Assembly: GCA_012729635.1 (NCBI GenBank)
Contig: JAAYCT010000019.1
Coordinates: 1-47,673 of the forward strand
Length of the DNA: 47,673 nt
From: Clostridiaceae bacterium
GTDB taxonomy: Bacteria; Bacillota; Clostridia; Saccharofermentanales; Saccharofermentanaceae
Direction: 5' to 3'
Shown in pieces: positions 1-7,383 of this stretch (position 1 is its first letter; every line of letters begins with the position of its first letter). The translations under genes were made by a program, and so were the position numbers. The notes beneath the pieces are model-generated. The model searched no databases. It was not told the origin of the DNA and was given only the letters and a program-made list of their open reading frames with translations.

Positions 1-561
1 CTCCACTTCCACGATATTCGTCTCGTCTCCGTCGTCGATCTGAAGCTCGGACTTAAAGCGGTTCACTCTCTCAATCAGTTTTTGTTCCTCGGCGGAGCCG
101 GAAGCGGGAACTTCCCTCGGAACATAGAGCAATTCGGTTATAATGCCGTCGTCCGAAGAGAACAAATACGCTTTGTTTGTTGCGATGTCGTCACCGATAT
201 AGCAATAAAGTGTTACAGTGATGCTGTCACCCGTTGGCGTGGAATTATGAATCAACACCCGATAATTTGAGGAATCGAACGTCGCGTCAATCTTCCGGAT
301 CTCGGCGATCATCGCGTTGATCTCTTCCCCTTTCATGTCGGCTAAGGGCATCTCTGTTTCCATAACATACTTCGAAAAGTCGATCGGGATACTCAGGTCC
401 TGCTTGACAACCTCTCCGATTTCCGCGTTGCCGGTCGTTGACGCTTCCTGTTGCCGCGAGGCATCGGTACTTTCACTTGTTGTGCTCGGCGGCACCGTTT
501 TACATCCCGCAAGCATAAAAACAAGACCGACCATTAAAACACATGCCGTGAACTTATACAT
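1..561 (-). CDS. Lipoprotein of unknown function, cut by the left window edge
   Basis: The reading frame opens at an ATG at 561 behind an AAGGAG-type ribosome binding site and stays open to the window edge, so its 3' end is missing. The first 20 residues form a lipoprotein signal: a basic start, a hydrophobic core and a lipobox ending LAGC with Cys20. A Ser/Thr/Gln-rich linker follows, then a soluble domain of about 130 visible residues that I do not recognise. It should be exported and anchored to the outer face of the membrane. A second, damaged copy lies immediately upstream at 629-1143. Long stretches of the two copies are nearly identical, so the duplication is recent. The function is unknown. 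Confidence 0.8.
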   Translation of the reverse strand, partial: MYKFTACVLMVGLVFMLAGCKTVPPSTTSESTDASRQQEASTTGNAEIGEVVKQDLSIPIDFSKYVMETEMPLADMKGEEINAMIAEIRKIDATFDSSNYRVLIHNSTPTGDSITVTLYCYIGDDIATNKAYLFSSDDGIITELLYVPREVPASGSAEEQKLIERVNRFKSELQIDDGDETNIVEVE

Positions 562-628
562 GTTGAAGCTCCTTTCCGTTGATGATTATCCTTTAAACCT
601 CCGTTCTGATGTGTTAGTCAAAACCTTT

Positions 629-1143
629 TCACTCGATCGGCATTTCAACAAAGTCATCCACAATATAACCGTCAAGGACCTGACGATATACGATACGCAC
701 ATATGTCAGTTCGCCCGTCTCGCAACGGTAGTTATAGCTTTCCTCCACTTCCACAATATTCGTGTCGTCTCCGTCGTCGATTTGAAGCTCGGACTTAAAC
801 CGATTCACCTTCTCGACCAGTTTTTTTCCTTGACGGAATTGGGGACGGGAACTTCCCTCGAAACATAGAGCAATTCGGTTATAATGCCGTCATCCGAAGA
901 GAACAAATATGCTTTGTTTGTTGCGATGTCGTCACCGATATAGCAATAAAGTGTTACAGTGATGCTGTCACCCGTTGGCGTGCAATTATGAATCAACACC
1001 CGATAATTCGAAGGATCAAACGTCGAGTCGATCTTCCGAAGCTCGGCGATCATTGCGTCGATCTCTTCCCCTTTCATGTCGGCCAAGGGTATCTCCGTCT
1101 CCATAACGTACTTCGAAAAGTCGACCGGGATATTCAGCGAGCA
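629..1143 (-). pseudogene. Truncated, frameshifted copy of the adjacent lipoprotein
   Basis: This matches the lipoprotein at 1-561 almost base for base over more than 130 bp (for example 857-990 against 112-245). The copy lacks the signal peptide and linker: similarity begins near 1143, just past the stop codon of the preceding small gene. Near 820-827 one base is missing from an A-run compared with the intact copy. The frame therefore ends at a stop at 805-807 instead of continuing to the expected stop at 629-631, which would end in MPIE. The restored tail would read VNRFKSELQIDDGDDTNIVE and onward, as in the intact copy. No convincing start or ribosome binding site exists for it. It is most simply a decaying duplicate; the odd feature is that the frameshift sits on a classic slippery heptamer. 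Confidence 0.75.
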
Positions 1144-1183
1144 CTCATAATTTACACTACCGAATATGTTTTCACGCTTTGAG

Positions 1184-1435
1184 TTACTCTTTTTCGATAA
1201 TAAGTTCACAGTTTGCCTTATCGAAAAAATTGTCATAATCCAAATGTATGTGCTGTCCTGAATTATAATGAATGGCAATGTGAGCTAAATAATCCGCAAG
1301 CATAATCAGGCCTATTTTGTTTCCTTTTATAATCACTTCGTTTGCATTAACTTCAATTTCATTCTTTGCTACCCAATCATCTTTTTCTCCCAATAGACCC
1401 ATATTCTTCAATTGTTTAAGTACTATTTCTTCCAT
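1184..1435 (-). CDS. Small acidic protein, likely immunity partner of the Rhs tip
   Basis: This is an 83-residue soluble protein without signal peptide. Its ATG at 1435 sits behind a perfect GGAGGG site that overlaps the last codons of the Rhs toxin-like gene, so the two are translationally coupled. The middle has a GLIMLADYLAHIA helix and then GQHIHLD; small immunity proteins of polymorphic toxin systems show similar patterns, and Imm32 is the family it most recalls, though I cannot confirm that. The position, directly after a DPxG-delimited Rhs tip, is the strongest argument: a cytoplasmic immunity protein would neutralise that tip. It could still be an unrelated small gene. Confidence 0.65.
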   Translation of the reverse strand: MEEIVLKQLKNMGLLGEKDDWVAKNEIEVNANEVIIKGNKIGLIMLADYLAHIAIHYNSGQHIHLDYDNFFDKANCELIIEKE

Positions 1436-1438
1436 GAA

Positions 1439-2605
1439 TTAACCCTCCAAAAAAATGTGCATATTATCTTGTATAGTCATTTTACCTGGTTTAAGAGGAT
1501 TCGGAACCATTGTTTCAAAGTTAATATGTGGGCCTCCGCCATGCAAGCCCAAGATATCAGACTCTCCAATTCTAACTTGACGTGTTCCGTCAACAGAGAC
1601 AAATCTTCCATTACCCATATCTCTATAGCCGGGTCCCAAAAAATCTTCCGCCGCCGTAAGCGCATCATCTGTTGTCATTCTAGCGCCGTCATATAGGTCC
1701 TGACTCGCATCTGCCGCATCATCGCCGGCTCCACTCGCGCCGGCCGAGGGATTGAATCCACCCAAACCGTTTCCTTTGTAATAAATCCTGGTCGCGAGGA
1801 ATAAATTCAGGATCGCTCCGGCACTATACAAGATCCCTTCCAGGATGTTGCCGTTCCGAAAAGCATCAATTGCTTTCCACGCAAATACTCCTGTCATTAT
1901 ACCAAAATAGGCGTTGAGAAGATGGGCGATCAGCATACAGTTTGCTGCCAAATATATAAGTCCGGCAAACAGTGCCCCCATCGTAAACCCGAAGACGAAT
2001 TCTGTCGCGAACATACACCAGAAATTTCCATCCATGGAGGCACCGTTCATCAGGCGCATGATCCCGCTCGGAATGGAGTTCATCGTTCCTGCGATGATCC
2101 CTGAAATCACCATTGATGTTTCCATTTCCGTCAGAGTATAATACCCGTTCGGATCCCTATTCATCACCGGATTCGCGTTGGCATACAAATACTTATGCAG
2201 GGAGACCGGATCGAAAATCGTGCCGGCATAGGCATCCGGGGAGGTGAATGTGCCCGTAGACGGATTCATATAACGGGCGCGCAGGTAGTAGAAGCCGGTG
2301 TTTATATCGTACTGCTCGCCGGAATAGAGGAAGTCGTTTTCGGTCGTACCGGTTTTTGAAAGAAGATTTCCGAACGCATCGAAAAGGTAGGTGTCGGTCA
2401 CTTGGCCATCGGCGTCCGAGAGGGCGCGGACGGTACCGTGCCCGTCGTTTAGGTAGTAGTGCTTTTCGCCCGGGCGCGAGAGGCTGATGAGCTCCGCTCC
2501 GCGGGTGTAATGGGTGATGAGCGCGCCGGTGTGGTCGAGTTCGGCCAGGACCTGTGAGAGAACGCCTCCGGTGTCGACGAGGTAATACGTGAGGACGCCG
2601 TAACT
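1439..2605 (-). pseudogene. 5'-truncated Rhs core with C-terminal toxin-like tip
   Basis: The frame carries the end of an Rhs/YD-repeat core (HYYLNDGHGTVRAL, then YLFDAFGNLL, YLRARYMNPSTGTFTSPD and YLYANANPVMNRDPNGY). The DPNG motif marks the usual boundary after which the variable toxin tip begins. The tip, about 235 residues, has hydrophobic helices, a Gly/Ala/Asp-rich linker and a terminal domain with RIGESD, GGGPHINFE and DNMHIFLEG, which looks like a small His-containing catalytic domain. Coding similarity extends upstream of the first usable start (GTG at 2401) back to 2605, where it hits the stop codon of the next gene in the same frame. The large N-terminal part of a normal Rhs protein, including secretion regions, is missing, so this is an orphan tip module or a decaying gene. 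Confidence 0.7.
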
Positions 2606-3319
2606 TCAGCCTTTCCGCCCCTCTTTCACCGTAATATACCCGAAAAGCAGGAACATTCCGATGTGGACCGAGGCGGTCGTCAGACCGAGAACGAGCGCGG
2701 AGGAGGGAAAGATCAGGCGCAGCGTAGAAAGGATCGCGGCGACCGCAATCGGGCTCAGGAGAGCGACGGGACGGGGATATTCAGTCTTTCCGGCAAGGAT
2801 CGCGCCCGCGAAAAGAAGAAGCGTCACGGCCATCAAAAGCATGAAGATCAGAAGCGAGGGCAGAAGGATCCACAGGAGCTCCCCGGCGAGATTTGCGGCG
2901 ACCGTCGGCACGCCCCGTTGGCTCAGATACGCAAAAACGTACTGAGGATAACAGAAAAACGCGTGCGTCAGAAGCCATCCGCAGGCGGAGGCGAAGCCGG
3001 TAATACGCAAAAGGCGTGCGAGCCGCGGGAAGGTGGCGCGCGTCTTTTCGAAAAACACGACCATCCCGAGAAGATAGAAAGGAAACGCGACGGAGGCCAG
3101 AAGCATCGATACGCCGGGCCGCCACAGGGCATAGTCCGCCCAACCGACCTGGATGATGCCGCCGGGGCCGATGTTGCCCGGCTTCGACCAGCCGAGGATC
3201 AGATCGGAGACAATACCGACCGATGAGGCGATCCACGTCAGGAGCGCGTACCGGAAAAGGCGGCGGTCGGATTTCTCCGGCGCGGCGAATCGGGGTGAAG
3301 GTTCTTTCGCATTCCTCAT
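2606..3319 (-). CDS. Multipass membrane protein of unknown function
   Basis: The product is a 237-residue protein with about six hydrophobic segments (LFRYALLTWIASSVGIVSDL near the start, then LLASVAFPFYLLGMVVFF, ASACGWLLTHAFFCY, LLPSLLIFMLLMAVTLLLFA, LSPIAVAAILSTLRLIF and VHIGMFLLFGYI). I chose the ATG at 3319 because a GGGAGGGCAGAGAAG site precedes it; a longer start at 3343 has none. The arrangement recalls small uncharacterised integral membrane proteins such as the DUF4386 and DUF6796 groups, but I cannot assign a family. It stands alone on its strand. Its TGA stop is immediately followed, in frame, by the truncated Rhs core, so this is a recombination junction. The upstream interval is shared with the divergent diguanylate cyclase gene. 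Confidence 0.7.
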   Translation of the reverse strand: MRNAKEPSPRFAAPEKSDRRLFRYALLTWIASSVGIVSDLILGWSKPGNIGPGGIIQVGWADYALWRPGVSMLLASVAFPFYLLGMVVFFEKTRATFPRLARLLRITGFASACGWLLTHAFFCYPQYVFAYLSQRGVPTVAANLAGELLWILLPSLLIFMLLMAVTLLLFAGAILAGKTEYPRPVALLSPIAVAAILSTLRLIFPSSALVLGLTTASVHIGMFLLFGYITVKEGRKG

Positions 3320-3506
3320 CTTCTCTGCCCTCCCGATAAGCACGAATTCTACCGAATCATTTTACCACGGCAAATGAATCGGAAGAAGTGGTCTCGAAGA
3401 ACGGGGCCGGGCACGCCCCCGGGGAAATTCACTGTTTATTAACACTTCGGTACTATAATTAGCTGGGTTTTATTGATAAGTGCATCATCTGAGGAAAAGC
3501 ACCGCC

Positions 3507-4478
3507 ATGAGCAACGATAAAGAATTTTTTGACGAAATGAATGCCCCCTCCGGCAGACCGGGTGATTCGGTCATCCCCGAGTCCCTCTTGATTCTTGCGA
3601 TTCGAAATTCATCGCAGGATACCATTTATTTTAAGGATAAGCATTCCCGATTCATCTGGAACAGCCTGGCCCATGTGCGCCAATTCGGATTCAGCAGCCC
3701 GGAGGAAATGGTCGGAAAAACGGACGGCGATTTTTTCCCGCCCGAGTTTTTCAAGCGTACACTCGCGGAGGAAAAACGAATCATGGAGACCGGCGAGCCC
3801 TTGATCGCACGGATTGAGTCATGGACCGACGCGAAGGGAAAAACACATTGGTTCTCGGCATTCAAGTATCCGCTTTACGACCTTGAAGGCAATATCATCG
3901 GGACGTGGGGAACCTCGCGCGATATCACCGCGCTGAAGGAAGCCGAAGCGGAGCTCGAACGAAAAAACCGAATGCTCAAAAGGCTTTCGCGGATGGACGA
4001 ATTGTCGGGTCTGTACAACCGGAGATATTTTTACGAGATTCTCAAGAAGCAGGCGTCTTTGTTTACACGATGCAACGGAAATCCGGAGCGCACCTTCTCT
4101 CTGATCGCGCTTGATGTCGATAATTTTAAAACGATCAATGATACCTTCGGACACGCCAAAGGCGATGAGGTAATCCGTCATATCGCGGATGTTCTTTTGA
4201 GCAACAGCCGGGAGTCCGATTTCGTTTTTCGCATCGGCGGAGACGAGTATATGGTTCTTCTTCCGGATACCGACCGGAACGCCGCACTGGCTCAGGCGGA
4301 GCGCCTGCGATCCAGATTTGAGCGAATCCCGATCGTTCTCGGAGGGAACCCGGTCATTCTGACCATCAGTCTGGGCGTCTCCTGTTTTAGCGACCACGGC
4401 AGTATCGAGGAAATGATTCATGTCGCCGACGATCGGCTCTATTTATCCAAGCAAATGGGTCGGAATCGCGCGACCTGA
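3507..4478 (+). CDS. PAS-GGDEF diguanylate cyclase (GGDEY variant)
   Basis: A cytoplasmic signalling protein of 323 residues. A PAS domain (about 35-145, ending in the typical GTWGTSRDIT) is followed by a short helical linker and a GGDEF domain starting at DELSGLYNRRYFYE. Such domains make cyclic di-GMP from two GTP. The catalytic loop reads GGDEY (residues 244-248) in place of GGDEF; the metal-binding acidic residues remain, so activity is likely but not certain. The product-inhibition site RxxD is present as RESD, five residues before the loop. The ATG at 3507 follows a GAGG site; a GTG at 3480 is possible. A TATAAT box lies at 3454-3459. A close paralogue is at 17649-18674, and both share an unusual DTIYFKDxxSRF PAS core. 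Confidence 0.9.
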   Translation: MSNDKEFFDEMNAPSGRPGDSVIPESLLILAIRNSSQDTIYFKDKHSRFIWNSLAHVRQFGFSSPEEMVGKTDGDFFPPEFFKRTLAEEKRIMETGEPLIARIESWTDAKGKTHWFSAFKYPLYDLEGNIIGTWGTSRDITALKEAEAELERKNRMLKRLSRMDELSGLYNRRYFYEILKKQASLFTRCNGNPERTFSLIALDVDNFKTINDTFGHAKGDEVIRHIADVLLSNSRESDFVFRIGGDEYMVLLPDTDRNAALAQAERLRSRFERIPIVLGGNPVILTISLGVSCFSDHGSIEEMIHVADDRLYLSKQMGRNRAT

Positions 4479-4547
4479 AGCACCGGTGTTTCCGGCTTGA
4501 TCGATGCGCCCCGCCTGACCGAACCCTGTTCCCCGGAGGATTTGATT

Positions 4548-5423
4548 GTGCTTATAATCGTCACCGCCTTACGAAAAGAAGCGGATCCCCTGATCTCGCA
4601 TTTTCGCCTGAAGCGCGACATGCGCTCCCGCGCGCTCCCGGTTTTCGAGAGCGAGTCGGTCACTCTGGCGATTTCCGGTACCGGGAAGCTCCGCGCCGCG
4701 ATTGCCGCAACGCAGCTGCTTTCCCGCCCGGGGCTTTCGGCGGAGGAAACCTTTCTTTGTAATTTCGGCTTCTGCGGGACTCGCGATGAGGCCTTGCCGT
4801 CGGGCACGCTTGTTGCGGTGCATAAGGTCCGCGACGCGGATACCGGAAGAGACTACTACCCCGATTATCCGCTTGCCGTGTCCGAACCGATTCCGCACGC
4901 GGTCTGCATCTGTGTACCGCACCTCGTCCGGAGCGGGGACGATCCGGTTTTTAAGCGGTATCCGGACGCTCAGATCTGCGACATGGAATCGGCCGGGATC
5001 GCGGAAGCCGCCGGGCAATTTCTGAGCACCCGTCGGGTATTGATCGTAAAGCTCGTGTCGGATTCGCTGGAGCCGAAAATTGAGGACATGAAAGTCCTTG
5101 ACCGATTCCTTCTCGAAAACGCGCCGCGTGTGATGAGAATTCTCGAGGAGGCCGCTCGATCGGCGGCGGATTCGAACAAATGCTCCGACCGATGTTTGCG
5201 CGAGCACATCGCACCGATTTCCGGGCGACTGCGCCTGACGGTTCAGATGCAAAACCAACTGATTGCCGAGCTGCGGCGCGCCATCTTGTCGGGCATGCCG
5301 GTCGAAACCTTGCCGAGTGCGGACGATTATCCGAAGCCGGTCGATAAAAAAGAAAGGAAGAACGCTTTTGAAAATGTCCTCCGACATCTCCGGAACCCGT
5401 CGATTTCGGACGATTTACATTGA
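4548..5423 (+). CDS. Nucleoside phosphorylase/nucleosidase superfamily protein
   Basis: The N-terminal 200 residues have the PNP/UDP fold marks: the opening strand LIIVTALRKEADPL, an ISGTGKLRA loop, and the nucleoside-binding DMESAG at 145-150 followed by a KLVSDS strand. The superfamily cleaves the N-glycosidic bond of nucleosides such as methylthioadenosine, S-adenosylhomocysteine or futalosine. The C-terminal 90 residues are a helical extension not found in ordinary MTA/SAH nucleosidases. The GTG at 4548 is chosen because GGAGG lies eight bases upstream. The 3' end overlaps the start of the SPL-family gene by about 50 bases, so the two are coupled. SPL is a radical SAM enzyme, so a role in clearing its nucleoside by-products is plausible but inferred. 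Confidence 0.8.
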   Translation: MLIIVTALRKEADPLISHFRLKRDMRSRALPVFESESVTLAISGTGKLRAAIAATQLLSRPGLSAEETFLCNFGFCGTRDEALPSGTLVAVHKVRDADTGRDYYPDYPLAVSEPIPHAVCICVPHLVRSGDDPVFKRYPDAQICDMESAGIAEAAGQFLSTRRVLIVKLVSDSLEPKIEDMKVLDRFLLENAPRVMRILEEAARSAADSNKCSDRCLREHIAPISGRLRLTVQMQNQLIAELRRAILSGMPVETLPSADDYPKPVDKKERKNAFENVLRHLRNPSISDDLH

Positions 5424-6384
5424 GGAAACCGCCCGGGAATCACCGGTCGCGCTTCACATCCTCAAGAGATTTCCCGACGTCCCGCGCGTCTTTATTCGAA
5501 ATTACAAGGACGTCTTCAATCGCCCCCGTCAGGACACGCGTTGGCAGGCACGTTACCCAGCGCTGATTCTTGCCGTTCAACCCGGACCTCATGTCTTTCC
5601 GGGACCGGAGGTCTGCCAGAGCTTCGGCTTCAAGGCTTTTTTCTACGCAAGCCTTCTCCTGAATTGCCCGTTTGACTGCGAATATTGCTTCCTTCAGGGG
5701 ATGTATCCCTCCGCGTATACGGTTGCGTTCGTCAACACCGATGACTTTATCCGCTCCATTCGGGAGGAAGCCGCGCAACACGAATCGATGCTTCTGGCGT
5801 TATCCTACGATACCGACCTTCCGGCATTTGAAAACACATTTCCCTACGTACGCACGTTGTCGGATGCTCTCCGGAATCACCCGGGGCTGACCTTGGAATT
5901 TCGCAGCAAGTCCGCCGTCACGTCCATTTATACGGAAATACCGCCTTCCGAAAATATCCTTTTTGCCTTCTCTCTTTCGCCGCGAGAGATTGCCGGTCGC
6001 TTCGAGAACGGGGCGCCGGGTACCGAGGCCCGGCTTCACGCCGCAGAGACCGCAATTGCCGCCGGACATCACATCCGCCTTTGTTTTGACCCGATCTTTA
6101 TCGGCGAGGTTCCGGATCGGGTGTATGAGGATTTCTACGCGGAGGTCTTTTCGAGGCTTCCCGCGGAGAACATTCGCGACGCGAGTCACGGATTTTTCCG
6201 GATGAATCGGAGTTTTTTCGGAAACATCGCCAAGTCCCGCCCCGACAGCCGGCTGTTCGCCGCGGATTACGAAGTAAAAGACGATGTGCTATCCTTTTCT
6301 CAGGATCAAATGCATCTGATTCGCGAAAAACATCTGGACGTCCTCGCCCGATATCTGCCGAAGGAGAAAATATTCACTTTATGA
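5374..6384 (+). CDS. splB: Spore photoproduct lyase family radical SAM protein
   Basis: A 336-residue protein, close to the usual length of spore photoproduct lyase. Cys98, Cys102 and Cys105 form the motif NCPFDCEYC, spacing CX3CX2C, which holds the 4Fe-4S cluster and starts 5'-deoxyadenosyl radical chemistry. The following FLQGMYPS and the later AFSLSP segment fit the SPL family. The enzyme reverses the 5-thyminyl-5,6-dihydrothymine lesion that UV makes in spore DNA. The start is the ATG at 5374, with a TTG at 5368 as an alternative that has better spacing to AAGGA. The gene overlaps both neighbours (nucleosidase before, SDR after by four bases), showing a single operon. I did not verify the substrate-specific residues, so a divergent SPL-like role cannot be excluded. 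Confidence 0.85.
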   Translation: MSSDISGTRRFRTIYIEETARESPVALHILKRFPDVPRVFIRNYKDVFNRPRQDTRWQARYPALILAVQPGPHVFPGPEVCQSFGFKAFFYASLLLNCPFDCEYCFLQGMYPSAYTVAFVNTDDFIRSIREEAAQHESMLLALSYDTDLPAFENTFPYVRTLSDALRNHPGLTLEFRSKSAVTSIYTEIPPSENILFAFSLSPREIAGRFENGAPGTEARLHAAETAIAAGHHIRLCFDPIFIGEVPDRVYEDFYAEVFSRLPAENIRDASHGFFRMNRSFFGNIAKSRPDSRLFAADYEVKDDVLSFSQDQMHLIREKHLDVLARYLPKEKIFTL

Positions 6385-7145
6385 AAAATGATAATTTGAC
6401 TTCCGTTTTGTCGGAAAGGTCCGCGAAAAACGCAATTATCACCGGAGCATCATCCGGTATCGGAAGCGCGATAGCCGCCATGCTTCTTCGCAAGGAGTGG
6501 AATGTATACGCGCCGGCTCGTCGGGAATTCAATGCACCGGAGGTTTCCGGCCGCCTGATCCGCATCCCCTGTGATCTTTCGGATTCAGGCAGTGTCCGGT
6601 CATGTATCCGGCGCATTCTGGAAGAAGCCGACACAATCGATTTGCTCGTCAACTGCGCCGGAATCGGTCGATTCGGACCGCATGAACAAATGAAGGCGGA
6701 AGACATTTCCGGGATGGTCCGCGTGAATCTCGAGGCTCCGATCTTACTGTGCGCCCTTACCTTGCGCGCGCTAAAAGCATCAAAGGGAAAAATCATCAAT
6801 ATTTCTTCGGTCACCGCCGATAAGGACAGCGTCTTCGGCTGTGCGTATGCGGCAACCAAGGCCGGCTTGTCGCATTTTTCTGATTCGCTTTTCGAGGAGG
6901 TTCGAAAATCCGGGGTCGGGGTCACCGTGATACAACCGGATCTGACCCGGACCGAGTTTTACGATCATCTGGATTTTGAACCCGATCCGGATCCATGGGC
7001 GGCGATTTGGCCCGAACAGGTTGCGGATCATGTCGCGTACGTGATCGACACGCCCGATAATATGTCGGTCGGGAAAATCACGCTTCGCCCTCAAATCAAC
7101 AAAATCCGCCGAAAAACCGGAGATGCCGGAAAGACATCTCACTAA
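6381..7145 (+). CDS. Short-chain dehydrogenase/reductase
   Basis: A classical SDR of 254 residues. It has the cofactor loop TGASSGIG at 21-28, NCAG at 91-94, the catalytic serine in INISSVT near 142 and the active-site pair Y156xxxK160 in YAATK. It should be a soluble NAD(P)-dependent oxidoreductase; the lack of an acidic residue after the second strand (VYAPARREF with Arg) suggests NADPH. The start codon overlaps the stop of the SPL-family gene in an ATGA arrangement, so it is co-translated with it. Its substrate is unknown; its operon partners suggest a linked step in nucleoside or spore physiology, but that is inference. Confidence 0.88.
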   Translation: MKNDNLTSVLSERSAKNAIITGASSGIGSAIAAMLLRKEWNVYAPARREFNAPEVSGRLIRIPCDLSDSGSVRSCIRRILEEADTIDLLVNCAGIGRFGPHEQMKAEDISGMVRVNLEAPILLCALTLRALKASKGKIINISSVTADKDSVFGCAYAATKAGLSHFSDSLFEEVRKSGVGVTVIQPDLTRTEFYDHLDFEPDPDPWAAIWPEQVADHVAYVIDTPDNMSVGKITLRPQINKIRRKTGDAGKTSH

Positions 7146-7161
7146 ACGGAGGATCGGACGG

Positions 7162-7260
7162 TCAGGGATCGGACTGAAAAAAATCCTTTGCGATTTCTTT
7201 AAAAAACCAGGTTAAAAAAATAAACAGCAGAACAAACATCATCGGTACAACGGGATCCAT
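7162..7260 (-). CDS. 32-residue membrane protein
   Basis: A short frame on the minus strand, from an ATG at 7260 to a TGA at 7162-7164. A textbook AAAGGAG site lies seven bases before the ATG. The product begins MDPVVPMMFVLLFIFLTWFF, a single transmembrane helix, followed by a short charged tail (KEIAKDFFQSDP). It lies just downstream of the GDPD gene of the BlaI/M56 operon, on the same strand, and may be its last gene. Its short length makes it easy to miss. No function can be assigned; single-helix proteins of this size often modulate a larger membrane partner. Confidence 0.6.
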   Translation of the reverse strand: MDPVVPMMFVLLFIFLTWFFKEIAKDFFQSDP

Positions 7261-7383
7261 ACGACGACTCCTTTCGAGCGGGGTGATTCGGCGGAGGACT
7301 TTCTTTCCCCCTCATTATCGCCCATCGGCTGTCCCATTTGTGTCGCTTTTGAATATATGTTCGCTTTTTGATTCGCTTGTTTT

